Below are positions 33,339 to 42,011 of a stretch of 64,000 nt of DNA, in pieces. The stretch lies in contig NZ_BMCU01000003.1 in the NCBI RefSeq assembly GCF_014635345.1, forward strand, positions 434,001-498,000, written 5' to 3'. This DNA is from Rhodococcoides trifolii (GTDB lineage: Bacteria > Actinomycetota > Actinomycetes > Mycobacteriales > Mycobacteriaceae). Below the pieces are notes generated by a model. That model ran no database searches. It worked only from the letters and a program-made list of their open reading frames with translations, and had not been told where the DNA came from. Both the position numbers and the translations under genes were made by a program. Position 1 is the first letter of the stretch, and every line of letters begins with the position of its first letter.

Positions 33339-34169
33339 TTATCCCTTCACTGCGCCGGACGTCAGGCCCGCCACGATACGACGTTGGAAGAACAGCACGA
33401 AGATGATGATCGGGATGGTGATGACCACCGCTGCTGCGGCGATCGACCCGGTCGGCTCCTCGAACTGGGAAGAACCGGTGAACTGAGAGATCGCTGCCGG
33501 TACCGTGACCGAGCGTTCGGTCGCGGTGAGCGAGATGGCCAGCAGCAGGTCGTTCCACGCGAAGATGAACACGAGGATCGCGGCGGTGACGATGCCGGGT
33601 GCTGCGAGCGGGGCGATGACCTTGCGGAACGCCTGAGCCGGCGTGGCGCCGTCCATCTTCGCGGCCTTCTCGAGCTCCCACGGGATTTCGCGGAAGAAGG
33701 CCGACAGCGTGTAGATCGACAGCGGCAGGGCGAACGTGATGTACGGGATGATCAGGCCGGGCCACGTGTCGAACAGTCCGAGCGCACGCTCGATGTCGAA
33801 CAACGGTGTCACGAGCGAGATCTGCGGGAACATCGCGATCAGCAGTGCCGCGCCGACGAGAACTTTCTTGCCGGGAAAATCCAGCCGTGCAACGGCATAC
33901 GCCGCCATGGTTCCGATGACCACGGCGATGACCGTGGTGATCAGACCGATACCGATGGAGTTGACGAGGGCGCTCGTGAACTGCGAGGTCGAGAAGATGC
34001 CCTTGTAGTTCTCCAGCGTCCACTGCTTCGGGATGAAGCTGCCGTCGGCGATGTTGGCCACCGGCTTGAAGGACAAGCTGATGATCCAGACCAGCGGGAT
34101 CAGCGCGTAGAGCAGAACAAGCAGGTTGACGATGGACCAACCGGCTTTCTGCTTGGTGGTGTTCGCCAC
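33339..34169 (-). CDS. sugB: Trehalose ABC importer, permease SugB
   Basis: A 276-residue MalG-type permease with six helices. The EAA loop is [20 protein letters not shown] (about 180-199), followed by [27 protein letters not shown]. The N-terminal [25 protein letters not shown] is the first helix. It pairs with SugA in the membrane; 3 nt separate the two genes. The divergence of its sequence from SugA is that expected for the MalF/MalG pair. Confidence 0.95.
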   Translation of the reverse strand: MANTTKQKAGWSIVNLLVLLYALIPLVWIISLSFKPVANIADGSFIPKQWTLENYKGIFSTSQFTSALVNSIGIGLITTVIAVVIGTMAAYAVARLDFPGKKVLVGAALLIAMFPQISLVTPLFDIERALGLFDTWPGLIIPYITFALPLSIYTLSAFFREIPWELEKAAKMDGATPAQAFRKVIAPLAAPGIVTAAILVFIFAWNDLLLAISLTATERSVTVPAAISQFTGSSQFEEPTGSIAAAAVVITIPIIIFVLFFQRRIVAGLTSGAVKG

Positions 34170-34172
34170 GGC

Positions 34173-35117
34173 CTATCGTCCTTCCGCGTCGGATCCGGGC
34201 GCCGAAGCTCCGAACAGTTTGATGAAGATGACGGCGATGATCGCCACACACACGAAGATCAGAACGCTGATCGCCGATCCGATTCCGAGGTTGAACGCCC
34301 CGAACAGGTTGTCGTACCCGAGGATCGACACGGACCCGGTTCCGTTGCTGCCCTTGGTCAGCACGTAGATGTTGTCGAAGATGCGGAACGCGTCGAGCGT
34401 GCGGAACAGCAGTGCAACGAGGATCGCGGGCTTCATCAGCGGGAGGATGATGCGGAACAGCCGTGTCCAGGCTCCTGCACCGTCCACCTGCGCGGCTTTG
34501 AGCAGGTCGTCGGGAACGAGTGCCAGACCGGCGAGGAGCAGCAGCGCCATGAACGGCGTCGTCTTCCACACCTCGGCGAGCACCACGATGGCGAGCGACG
34601 GGATCTGCTCGGTCAGCGGAGCACTTCCGGTCGGAAGCAGGTTGGCGAGGTAACCGGTTCCCGGTGTCCACGCGTAGTACCAGCTGTAGGCAGCTGCCAC
34701 CGTGACGATGCCGTACGGGATCAGGACCACCGTGCGGACCACGCCGCGCCCGAAGATGGTGCGGTGCATCACGAGTGCGACGGCCAGACCGAGTACGAAC
34801 TCGATGGCTACCGAGATGATCGTGATGCCTGCCGTGACGCCGAACGCCGTCCACCAGTACGAGTCGCTCAGGACGGCCGCGTAGTTGGACAGCCCGACGA
34901 ATGCCTTGTCGTCGGGGAAGGCCAGGTTGTAGCGCTGCAGACTGAGCCAGAGCGCGTAGATGATCGGATAGGCGGTCACGGCCAGCATCAGGATGGCGGC
35001 GGGCGCCACCAACAGCAGACCGAGGCGACGTTCCGCCTTCTTGCCGTCGGAAAGTCCGTGCGGCACGGGCTCGTCCGGCTTCGCGTGCGCCGGCGACGCA
35101 GACGTTGTCGCGGTCAT
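34173..35117 (-). CDS. sugA: Trehalose ABC importer, permease SugA
   Basis: A 314-residue MalF-type permease. The N-terminus is polar (SASPAHAKPDEPVPHGLSDG), then come six helices from RLGLLLVAPAAILMLAVTAY onward. The EAA loop is DDLLKAAQVDGAGAWTRLFR, and YSWYYAWTPGTGYLANLL is in the periplasmic loop. The ATG overlaps the stop of lpqY (ATGA), coupling permease and binding-protein synthesis. It is the SugA counterpart in trehalose recycling. Confidence 0.95.
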   Translation of the reverse strand: MTATTSASPAHAKPDEPVPHGLSDGKKAERRLGLLLVAPAAILMLAVTAYPIIYALWLSLQRYNLAFPDDKAFVGLSNYAAVLSDSYWWTAFGVTAGITIISVAIEFVLGLAVALVMHRTIFGRGVVRTVVLIPYGIVTVAAAYSWYYAWTPGTGYLANLLPTGSAPLTEQIPSLAIVVLAEVWKTTPFMALLLLAGLALVPDDLLKAAQVDGAGAWTRLFRIILPLMKPAILVALLFRTLDAFRIFDNIYVLTKGSNGTGSVSILGYDNLFGAFNLGIGSAISVLIFVCVAIIAVIFIKLFGASAPGSDAEGR

Positions 35118-36517
35118 GGAATCAGCCCTTTCGATTCGACGGCCTGCTTCACCAGGTCGGCCAACTTGTCGACGTCACCGACGGGATCGATGTTCTGCGG
35201 GGGATTGAGCGCATCGGTCAGCAGAATCGAGATGGACTGGTACGCGGGAGACACCGGGCGCACCGTGGCGGACTCGATGGAACCCAAGACTCCCTCCCAT
35301 GCGGGGTAGGCCGCCTGGAAGTCGGGATCCTGGTAGAGATCGGCGAGAACCGGAGGAACACCACCGTCGACGGCGTTGTTGCGCTGATTCTCACGATCGG
35401 TCAAGCACGCCACCGCTTTCCACGCAAGATCCGGATGCTGCGTCGTCTTCGCGACACCGATGTTGAACCCACCGATGGTCACCTTCGCGGGCTCACCGGC
35501 TTTGACCGACGGGTACGGGGCGCTCTTGAAGACCTCGTTCACCTTCGCGTCCTGCTGGTCGGCAGGAACGTTCGACAGATCGAGGAAGGACACGCCGCCG
35601 GCGGCGGCGTTCTCCTTCAGACCCGGCAACACGAACGGGTAGTTGACCTCGGCGAACATCGTGCCCGCCTCGACTCCCAGTCGAGCAGTTCCCTCGTCGC
35701 TCTGGGAGACCGACGGGTCGGCGCCGGGCGCCGTGGCAACCGACTTGATGATCGACAGCGCCTTCTCGGTGGCCGCGCGGTGCTCAGGGGTGTCGTTCAA
35801 CGTCACCGTGGTGCCGTCGTCACCGACCACGGACGCACCGGCACTTTCGAGCAGCGTGTTGAACCAGACCATGAAGCCCTCGTACTGCTTCGCCTGGACA
35901 CCGATCGCCGCCGGCTGGCCGGCTGCCTGGTTGGCTGCCGCGTTCGCGATCAGCTCGTCCCACGTGGCGGGCGGCGTTCCGTTCGGCACCAAATCGGGCC
36001 GATACCAGAGCAACTGGGTGTTCGAGTTCAGCGGGACAGCGAAGAGCTTGTCCTTCTGCTCGGTCTGCGGGTCCAGCCACTCGGCGGTGGCCAGAGGGCC
36101 GGCGAGCGTGGACCCGTCGCGCAGCTTGGTCTCGAGGTCCTCGGGTACCGGCAAAGCCCAACCCGCCTCGGCGAATTCGGCCGTCCACACCACGTCGAGC
36201 GTCATGAGGTCGAGGGTCTTGTCGTTACCCGCGAGCCGCCGTGCCAGCTGCAGTCGCTGGTCGTTCGCACTCTTCGGCAGCGTCCGCTGCTCCACCTTGT
36301 ATTCACCGCCCGATTGCGCGGTGCACGCCGCCGCCGCGGCGGCGTACTGCTCCGCACCGTCGGCCGCTGTGTAGAAACTGAGGACGACCTCGTCGCTCGA
36401 GGATCCGCACGCAGCAACAAGTGGACTCGCCACTATCGCTGCGGCGGCGATCAGCCCGAGCTTCCTCGCGTCGAACCTCGTGCGCTTTGTCGCAGCGCAA
36501 TTGGACTTCGATGGCAC
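35114..36517 (-). CDS. lpqY: Trehalose-binding lipoprotein LpqY
   Basis: A 467-residue type-1 (MalE-like) substrate-binding lipoprotein with lipobox VAAC, Cys37 being lipidated, and a mature start CGSSSDEVVLSFYTAADGAEQ. Trp- and Asp-rich ligand regions include LMTLDVVWTAEFAEAGWALP and LLWYRPDLVPNGTPPATWDE. The GTG start at 36517 has GGAGGCGGAA before it; the in-frame GTG further up (36586) adds 23 residues with no signal-like character. It heads the lpqY-sugA-sugB-sugC operon, which recovers trehalose released by mycolyltransferases at the envelope. Confidence 0.93.
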   Translation of the reverse strand: MPSKSNCAATKRTRFDARKLGLIAAAAIVASPLVAACGSSSDEVVLSFYTAADGAEQYAAAAAACTAQSGGEYKVEQRTLPKSANDQRLQLARRLAGNDKTLDLMTLDVVWTAEFAEAGWALPVPEDLETKLRDGSTLAGPLATAEWLDPQTEQKDKLFAVPLNSNTQLLWYRPDLVPNGTPPATWDELIANAAANQAAGQPAAIGVQAKQYEGFMVWFNTLLESAGASVVGDDGTTVTLNDTPEHRAATEKALSIIKSVATAPGADPSVSQSDEGTARLGVEAGTMFAEVNYPFVLPGLKENAAAGGVSFLDLSNVPADQQDAKVNEVFKSAPYPSVKAGEPAKVTIGGFNIGVAKTTQHPDLAWKAVACLTDRENQRNNAVDGGVPPVLADLYQDPDFQAAYPAWEGVLGSIESATVRPVSPAYQSISILLTDALNPPQNIDPVGDVDKLADLVKQAVESKGLIP

Positions 36518-36685
36518 TTCCGCCTCCTCCGCTGCGAAGGAGGCCGCAGATTGGCCCGACTCCGCAGCGTGCACTCCGTTGGACACGCTTTACCCTGCGG
36601 AGGTGAACCTAGCGGATAGGGGGATCGAAGTGGGCAGCTTGATCGAATTCCGTATCCGCAATGAGACCCAATAACGTTCTGGGGC

Positions 36686-37177
36686 TCAGATGGCGAGTTT
36701 TGCCAGCAGATCGCGGGCCTTCTCGGCGGATTTCGGCTCGCACAGTACGTCGTAACGACCGGCCACGAGCTGCATGGTCGAGGCGAAGTCCCGCTGGCCC
36801 TTGGTGGCCGCGTAGGGGATGGACGCCGAGATCAAACCGAAGACGATGCCGCCGAGCACACCGACGATCAATGCGCTGACGTAGTTGGTGTTGGTGATGA
36901 TGCCGAGCACCAGCCCGAGGAACACACCGAGCCAGGCGCCCGAAATGATGCCGCCACCAATGACTTTGGCCCAGGTGAGGCGACCGATGACCCTCTCGAC
37001 CTGCATGAGATCGACGCCGACGATGGTGACGTCCTGCACGGAGAACTCTTCGTCGGAGAGGTAGTCGACGGCGCGCTGCGCCTCTGCGTACGTGGGGTAG
37101 GAGCCGATGGGCCAGCCGGACGGCGGGGTGGGGAGACCTTGGCCTGCGCGGCCGGACTGAGACATGGGGTTCGTCAT
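36686..37177 (-). CDS. General stress protein 17M-like membrane protein
   Basis: A 163-residue protein. An N-terminal domain (about 30-90) resembles the YflT/GSP17M fold (IGSYPTYAEAQRAVDYLSDE, QDVTIVGVDLMQVERV). It is followed by two glycine-rich transmembrane segments (GGGIISGAWLGVFLGLVLGI and a second from VSALIVGVLGGIVFGLISA) and a short soluble tail containing YDVLCEPKSAEKARDLL. ATG 37177 has GGA 4-7 nt upstream. It lies upstream of lpqY on the same strand, as Rv1234 does next to Mtb lpqY. Function unknown. Confidence 0.82.
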   Translation of the reverse strand: MTNPMSQSGRAGQGLPTPPSGWPIGSYPTYAEAQRAVDYLSDEEFSVQDVTIVGVDLMQVERVIGRLTWAKVIGGGIISGAWLGVFLGLVLGIITNTNYVSALIVGVLGGIVFGLISASIPYAATKGQRDFASTMQLVAGRYDVLCEPKSAEKARDLLAKLAI

Positions 37178-37247
37178 GGTGTCCATTGTGCCCGTTGACC
37201 TGCTCGCCGCTCCACCACTGGTGTCGGAGCGCACGCCAACCCCCGTC

Positions 37248-37253
37248 TAGTCT
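37248..37253 (+). promoter_or_regulatory. Putative -10 hexamer (TAGTCT), leaderless start at 37261
   Basis: TAGTCT is followed by 7 nt and ATG 37261 of the MgtE-like gene. No Shine-Dalgarno sequence is present. Confidence 0.5.
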
Positions 37254-37260
37254 GTCGGGC

Positions 37261-38535
37261 ATGGCTGCTGTGAGCAAAGTGTTTGCCGCCAGGCTCGCGG
37301 GCCTGGTGGTTCTCGGACCGGACGGTGAATCCATCGGGCGGGTTCGCGACATCGTGATCACCGTTCGCGTCGGCCGCCTGCAACCACGGGTTCTCGGCTT
37401 GGTCGTCGAATTGGCAACGCGCCGGAAGATTTTCGTACCCATGCTTCGCGTCACGGCGGTCGAGCCCAACTCGGTCACTCTGACCACCGGGAACATCAGT
37501 ATGCGTCGGTTCGGCCAGCGGCCCGGTGAGGTGTTGGCGCTCGCGCAGGTACTCGATTCGCGGGTCCGCAGCGACGATCCGGAACTGCCGGAGCTGCTGG
37601 AGACGGACGCGATCGTCGTCGATCTCGGGATCGAGCAGACACGCACCCGCGACTGGGTCGTCTCGCGGGTCGCGGTCCGAGCGCACCGCGCTCGGCTCGG
37701 GCGCCGTGGTGTGCTGCACGTGATCGACTGGCAGCACGTGGTGGGTCTGACGCAGACCGACCTGGCGATGCCCGGCCAGGGCGTGTCGCAGCTGCTGCAG
37801 CAGTTCGAAGGAATGCGACCGGCCGACGTGGCGGACGCCATCCGCGATCTCCCCGAGAAGCGACGACTCGAAGTGGTTCTCGCACTGGACGATCAGCGAC
37901 TCGCCGACGTCGTACAGGAGATGCCCGACGACGACCAGATCGACCTGCTCAAACACCTCGAACTCGAACGCGCGGCCGACGTCCTCGAAGCCATGGATCC
38001 GGACGACGCGGCCGACCTGTTGGGTGAGTTGCCCGACTCCGAGGCGGAATCGCTGCTGCGCCTGATGGATCCGCAGGACTCCGAGCCGGTCCGCCGACTG
38101 CTCGAGCACTCCCCCGACACCGCGGGTGGTCTGATGACACCGGAGCCCGTGGTGCTCAACGCTTCGGCCACGGTCGCCGAGGCGTTGGCGCGCGCCCGCA
38201 ACCCCGACCTCACTCCGGCTCTGTCCTCTCTCGTCTTCGTGGTGAGACCGCCGACGGCCACCCCGACCGGCCGCTACCTCGGCTGCGTCCACCTCCAACA
38301 GCTGCTGCGCGAGCCACCGGCCAGCCTGGTGGGCGGCGTCATCGACACCACGCTCACCCAGCTCTCCCCCGACGACAGCCTCGCCGCCGTCACGCGCTAC
38401 TTCGCCGCCTACAACCTGGTGTGCGGTCCGGTGGTGGACGAGGAAGATCACCTCCTCGGCGCGGTCACCGTCGACGACGTACTCGACCATCTGCTCCCCG
38501 ACGACTGGCGCGAACAGGAGCATCTCGGCCAATGA
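37261..38535 (+). CDS. MgtE N-domain / CBS-pair protein without membrane domain
   Basis: A 424-residue soluble protein. Residues about 1-150 form a PRC-barrel-like region (VLGPDGESIGRVRDIVITV). Residues about 175-285 carry the MgtE intracellular N domain superhelix (RPADVADAIRDLPEKRRLEVV, DADVLEAMDPDDAADLL-type repeats, SEAESLLRLMDPQDSEPV). Residues about 285-424 are two CBS motifs (GGLMTPEPVVL, GAVTVDDVLDHLLPDDW). The five-helix MgtE pore is absent, so it cannot transport alone. It is the counterpart of Rv1232c. It overlaps the DUF1003 membrane gene by ATGA and may sense Mg2+ for that or another partner. Confidence 0.85.
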   Translation: MAAVSKVFAARLAGLVVLGPDGESIGRVRDIVITVRVGRLQPRVLGLVVELATRRKIFVPMLRVTAVEPNSVTLTTGNISMRRFGQRPGEVLALAQVLDSRVRSDDPELPELLETDAIVVDLGIEQTRTRDWVVSRVAVRAHRARLGRRGVLHVIDWQHVVGLTQTDLAMPGQGVSQLLQQFEGMRPADVADAIRDLPEKRRLEVVLALDDQRLADVVQEMPDDDQIDLLKHLELERAADVLEAMDPDDAADLLGELPDSEAESLLRLMDPQDSEPVRRLLEHSPDTAGGLMTPEPVVLNASATVAEALARARNPDLTPALSSLVFVVRPPTATPTGRYLGCVHLQQLLREPPASLVGGVIDTTLTQLSPDDSLAAVTRYFAAYNLVCGPVVDEEDHLLGAVTVDDVLDHLLPDDWREQEHLGQ

Positions 38536-39125
38536 GCGACAAAACCTCCCAGGCAGCCCGTCAGCGCCTCGACACCCCGCGGGGTACGAGCCGGTTCAAG
38601 ATAACCTTCGATCCCGAGGCCATCGGACGAACCGGAGAGACCGTCGCTCGATTCCTGGGCACGGGACGGTATCTGACCATCCAGACCGTCATCGTGATCA
38701 TCTGGATCCTGCTCAACGTCTTCGCGGTGAAGTTGCAGTGGGACCCGTACCCGTTCATCCTTCTCAACCTTGCGTTCTCGACGCAGGCAGCCTATGCGGC
38801 CCCGCTCATCCTTCTGGCTCAGAACCGGCAGGACGACCGAGACCGGGTCTCGCTCGAGGAGGATCGTTCCCGGGCGGCACAAACCAAGGCGGACACCGAG
38901 TTTCTGGCTCGAGAACTGGCTGCGCTCCGCATTGCGGTGGGTGAAGTGGCCACTCGCGACTACCTTCGACGCGAGTTGGACGACTTCCGCGACGACCTCA
39001 AATCCCTTCTCGCCGACCCGTCTTCGATCACCGACGACGACACTCCCCGACCGCGCAAGAAGCCGCGCAAGAAGCAGGTCGATGAAACAACTCGTTCCGA
39101 CAACAGCGGCGACACGGTTCTGTAA
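38532..39125 (+). CDS. DUF1003 membrane protein
   Basis: A 197-residue protein with two transmembrane helices (IQTVIVIIWILLNVFAVKLQ and a second through FILLNLAFSTQAAYAAPLIL), then a cytoplasmic segment with the family motif APLILLAQNRQDDRDRVSLEEDR. A basic C-terminal tail (RPRKKPRKKQ) follows. DUF1003 proteins are of unknown function; the QNRQ-D-RDR segment is diagnostic. It is translationally coupled to the MgtE N-domain gene, as in mycobacteria, which supports a shared complex. Confidence 0.88.
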   Translation: MSDKTSQAARQRLDTPRGTSRFKITFDPEAIGRTGETVARFLGTGRYLTIQTVIVIIWILLNVFAVKLQWDPYPFILLNLAFSTQAAYAAPLILLAQNRQDDRDRVSLEEDRSRAAQTKADTEFLARELAALRIAVGEVATRDYLRRELDDFRDDLKSLLADPSSITDDDTPRPRKKPRKKQVDETTRSDNSGDTVL

Positions 39126-39192
39126 CGTCGGAGTCGGGAGCGCGTCGGGCACAGAACGTGTGCGCACCATCGATTGCCCCTAGGGGAACGCC

Positions 39193-40194
39193 GTGCGTGT
39201 CGTGGGAATTGTCGCAGTGTCAGCCGTGGTGATCGCCGCCGCGGCGATGGCCACCGGATCGGCCGCGTCGGGACCAGCACTGCCTCCGCAGGTGCAACTC
39301 GCTACTGCAGCAACTGCTTCCGACACACGCTCCTTCGAGCTCGTCGACTCCACACCGCGTGCACCGCTGACGCTGAAGTCGCCGAAGGCGCAGCCCGCAC
39401 CGTCCCCGGTCCCGGCACCCGCCGCGCTCGTCACGACCCCACTCGCGGCGGTCGGTGTCACGATCGGCGCTCTCGGCATTCCCGATCTCGTACTCACCGC
39501 CTACAAGTCGGCCGAGACGTCGCTCGCCGGCACCATGCCCGGCTGCCATCTGCCGTGGAGCCTGCTCGCGGGCATCGGACGCATCGAATCCGGTCACGCC
39601 GGTGGTGGGCGCACCGACGTGAACGGCACCACGACCACCGCTGTCCTCGGGCCCGTCCTCGACGGGCGTGGCGCAGGCGACGCGGTGATCACCGACACCG
39701 ATGCGGGGAAGTACGACGGGGACGCCACCCACGATCGCGCGGTGGGCCCGATGCAGTTCATTCCGGGCACGTGGGCCAAGTACGGAGCCGACGGGAACGG
39801 CGACGGGACCGCCGATCCGAACAACGTGTTCGACGCGTCTCTGGCGGCTGGGAAGTACCTCTGTTCCGGCGGCCTCGATCTCGCCGATCCGGCGCAGGCC
39901 ACCACTGCGGTCCTGCGCTACAACAATTCCGGTGCCTACGCGGCGAATGTGCTCGGGTGGGCGTCGGCGTACGCGTCGGGCGCCAGCTCGGTGCCGGGTG
40001 AGATCGGATCACCGGCCCCGATTCCGACTCCGGCGCCGACGGATTCGCTGGCCGTCGAAGCAGCCGCCGTGGCAACCGCTGCGGATGCGGCGCCCGATCA
40101 GCCCTCTGCGCCACCGGCTTTCGGCATTCCGGGCCTGCCGCCGCTGCCGGTGCTGCCCTGCCTCGTCTTCTGCCCGCCCGTGGCAGCCCCTTAG
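39193..40194 (+). CDS. Secreted lytic transglycosylase-like protein 1
   Basis: A 333-residue exported protein. An N-terminal signal segment (VVGIVAVSAVVIAAAAMATG) is followed by a Pro/Ala-rich linker and a lysozyme-fold SLT core (about 100-265): PWSLLAGIGRIESGHAGG with catalytic Glu in IES, DRAVGPMQFIPGTWAKYG, a DGNGDG turn, ADPNNVFDASLAAGKYLC, and VLRYNNSGAYAANVL. The C-terminus is Pro-rich with PCLVFCPP. It cleaves peptidoglycan glycan strands (family inference). GTG 39193 has AGGGGAA upstream. It and the next copy flank an inverted hydrolase gene. Confidence 0.9.
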   Translation: MRVVGIVAVSAVVIAAAAMATGSAASGPALPPQVQLATAATASDTRSFELVDSTPRAPLTLKSPKAQPAPSPVPAPAALVTTPLAAVGVTIGALGIPDLVLTAYKSAETSLAGTMPGCHLPWSLLAGIGRIESGHAGGGRTDVNGTTTTAVLGPVLDGRGAGDAVITDTDAGKYDGDATHDRAVGPMQFIPGTWAKYGADGNGDGTADPNNVFDASLAAGKYLCSGGLDLADPAQATTAVLRYNNSGAYAANVLGWASAYASGASSVPGEIGSPAPIPTPAPTDSLAVEAAAVATAADAAPDQPSAPPAFGIPGLPPLPVLPCLVFCPPVAAP

Positions 40195-40997
40195 AAACTG
40201 CCCACGAACTCCAGCACGGCAGCGTTGAAGTCCGCCGGACGGTCCATGTTCGCGGCGTGACCGCAGTCCTCCAGAACCACCGACTTCCCGAGCGGATTCG
40301 CGCCGACGGAATCGGAAGCATGTGCAGCGGGCCAGAACTGGCTCTCCCGCCCCGCCAGCATGAGGAACGGTCGGTCCATGGCGGTGACGGTTCCGCGCCA
40401 GTCCTGCCGGGCGTGATCGCCCAGCAGCGCTCTCATGGGCGCCGTGTCCGGTGACGCCATCTCGGGCATACCCCGCAGAGCCACCACCAGTTTGACCATC
40501 GACAGCAACGCCTTGCGTCTGGGCAGTCCTCGTTTCGTGTCGGGTATCCCGTTGTCGAAGAAGGTCGACTCGTTGGCCTCGGTCAACCCGTAGAAGCCGT
40601 TCGACCATCCCGCACCGTTCACCATCTTCGGGGTCTGATCCACCGAGACGACAGCGCGCACGCGATCGGTGCCGAACTGCGAGATATAGGACCAGTTGGT
40701 GCTGGCACCCATCGACCCACCGATCAGTACCGCGTCGGTCAGGTCCAACGCGTCGAGAACGTTCGCGACGTCGCGACCGTGGCGCATCATCGTTGCCCCG
40801 TGCTCGGGGGCCTGCGAGTCTCCGTGCCCACGCCGATCGAGGGCCACCACGCGATATCCCGCGTCGACGAAGGCGTCGTGTTGCAGTGCCCACGACGTGG
40901 CCGGTGCGCAGAACCCGGCGACGAGCAGCAGGACCGGACCGCTGCCCCGGTCGATGTAGCTGAGGGTCACGTCGTCGTCCGTGGTCACAGTGGGCAT
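40191..40997 (-). CDS. Alpha/beta-hydrolase
   Basis: A 268-residue hydrolase with the classical order: oxyanion region LLLVAGFCAPATSW, the DRRGHGDSQAPEHG strand, the nucleophile elbow IGGSMGAST, and a C-terminal DCGHAANMDRPADFN with catalytic His. No signal peptide is seen. Similar proteins act as esterases, epoxide hydrolases or haloperoxidase-like enzymes; the substrate cannot be assigned. It is convergent with the first transglycosylase gene, overlapping it by 4 nt, and is divergent from the second. Confidence 0.85.
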   Translation of the reverse strand: MPTVTTDDDVTLSYIDRGSGPVLLLVAGFCAPATSWALQHDAFVDAGYRVVALDRRGHGDSQAPEHGATMMRHGRDVANVLDALDLTDAVLIGGSMGASTNWSYISQFGTDRVRAVVSVDQTPKMVNGAGWSNGFYGLTEANESTFFDNGIPDTKRGLPRRKALLSMVKLVVALRGMPEMASPDTAPMRALLGDHARQDWRGTVTAMDRPFLMLAGRESQFWPAAHASDSVGANPLGKSVVLEDCGHAANMDRPADFNAAVLEFVGSF

Positions 40998-41050
40998 ACC
41001 TCGATGGTGCCACTGCGTGGTTCGACCGTGACCTCCGCGTTGTGACCGCG

Positions 41051-41073
41051 GTTACAGATCACAGCGCGGTAAC
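41051..41073. promoter_or_regulatory. GTTAC/GTAAC inverted repeat upstream of the second transglycosylase
   Basis: GTTAC (41051) and GTAAC (41069) face each other with 13 nt between them, about 65 nt before the GTG at 41138; TAGCCT at 41093 is a possible -10. GTxAC half-sites recall those of cell-wall response regulators, but the identity of the factor is an inference. Confidence 0.3.
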
Positions 41074-41137
41074 GGAACTGCAACGAATCGGGTAGCCTCG
41101 TCTCCGGCAGTCGTACGGGGAATCAGGAGGCACAGTA

Positions 41138-41986
41138 GTGGGTCGGCACAGAAAACCATCGAGTTCCCGGATCCGTCGGAATTCGGTGATCGTGCTGACC
41201 GGTCTCGTACCCGCCGGTGTCATCGCGGGCGCCACCGCCTACGGCGCCAGTGCGGACATCCCGTTCCTGCAGTCGGTCAACACGGCGAAGGAGACGGACG
41301 CAACGCAGTCCGCTACTGCCGCCACCACGACGACCTCCGCGGCTCCGATCGCCGTGGCCGCAACCGCCCCCGAACCGGTCGCCGCTCCCCCGGCGCCGGC
41401 CGAACCCGCCCTACCCGACAGCGTGCTGGCGGGCGCACTCGGCGTGCCCGGCATCAACGTCACCGCGTACAAGAACGCCGAGAGCATGCTCGCCGTCTCC
41501 GATCCCGGGTGCGGAATGTACTGGGCGCTTCTCGCCGGCGTGGGCCGTGTCGAGTCCACGCACGCCAACGACGGGCAGGTGGCGGCGGACGGCACCCTCC
41601 TCCAGCCGATCCTGGGACCGGTTCTGAACGGCAGCCTGTCCGGCAACAACGTGATCATGGACACGGACGGCGGAGAACTCGACGGGAACGCGACGTACGA
41701 CCGCGCCGTCGGACCCATGCAGTTCCTCCCCCAGACCTGGAAGCGCTACGCCACGGACGGTAACGGAGACGGCAAGGCCGACCCGCAGAATCTGTTCGAC
41801 AGCGCGGTGACCACGGGAAAGTACCTGTGTGACGGCGGGCTGAACATGCGCGACCCGATCCAGGCCACCAAAGCCGTCCTGCGCTACAACAATTCGATGG
41901 CTTATGTGGCCAACGTGCTCGCCTGGTCCGTGGGCTACTCCACCGGAATTGCACCGGTGGCATCGGACCTGCCGCGTATTCACTGA
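41138..41986 (+). CDS. Secreted lytic transglycosylase-like protein 2
   Basis: A 282-residue paralog of the protein encoded 1 kb upstream. The N-terminus MGRHRKPSSSRIRRNS is followed by one hydrophobic signal/anchor helix and an Ala/Pro/Thr-rich linker. The core is YWALLAGVGRVESTHANDG with catalytic Glu, DRAVGPMQFLPQTWKRYA, a DGNGDG turn, ADPQNLFDSAVTTGKYLC, and VLRYNNSMAYVANVLAW. The MGRHRKP start resembles that of Rpf-type muralytic proteins, though the Rpf domain is absent. AGGAGG precedes GTG 41138. Confidence 0.9.
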   Translation: MGRHRKPSSSRIRRNSVIVLTGLVPAGVIAGATAYGASADIPFLQSVNTAKETDATQSATAATTTTSAAPIAVAATAPEPVAAPPAPAEPALPDSVLAGALGVPGINVTAYKNAESMLAVSDPGCGMYWALLAGVGRVESTHANDGQVAADGTLLQPILGPVLNGSLSGNNVIMDTDGGELDGNATYDRAVGPMQFLPQTWKRYATDGNGDGKADPQNLFDSAVTTGKYLCDGGLNMRDPIQATKAVLRYNNSMAYVANVLAWSVGYSTGIAPVASDLPRIH

Positions 41987-41998
41987 TCCGCACCCGCC

Positions 41999-42004
41999 TA
42001 CCAT
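41999..42004 (+). promoter_or_regulatory. Putative -10 hexamer (TACCAT), leaderless start at 42012
   Basis: TACCAT is followed by 7 nt and ATG 42012 of mrp. No Shine-Dalgarno element is visible. Confidence 0.5.
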
Positions 42005-42011
42005 CGACGGT

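Noticed and set aside
32934-35309. A 790-codon plus-strand open frame across sugC-sugB-sugA
   Set aside because: It is antisense to three clear transporter genes, is low-complexity and acidic/His-rich, and has no domain; it is a GC shadow.
41041-41137. c-di-AMP (ydaO-type) riboswitch before the second transglycosylase
   Set aside because: Such switches precede rpf-type genes in actinobacteria, but this gap is too short and lacks the conserved core elements.
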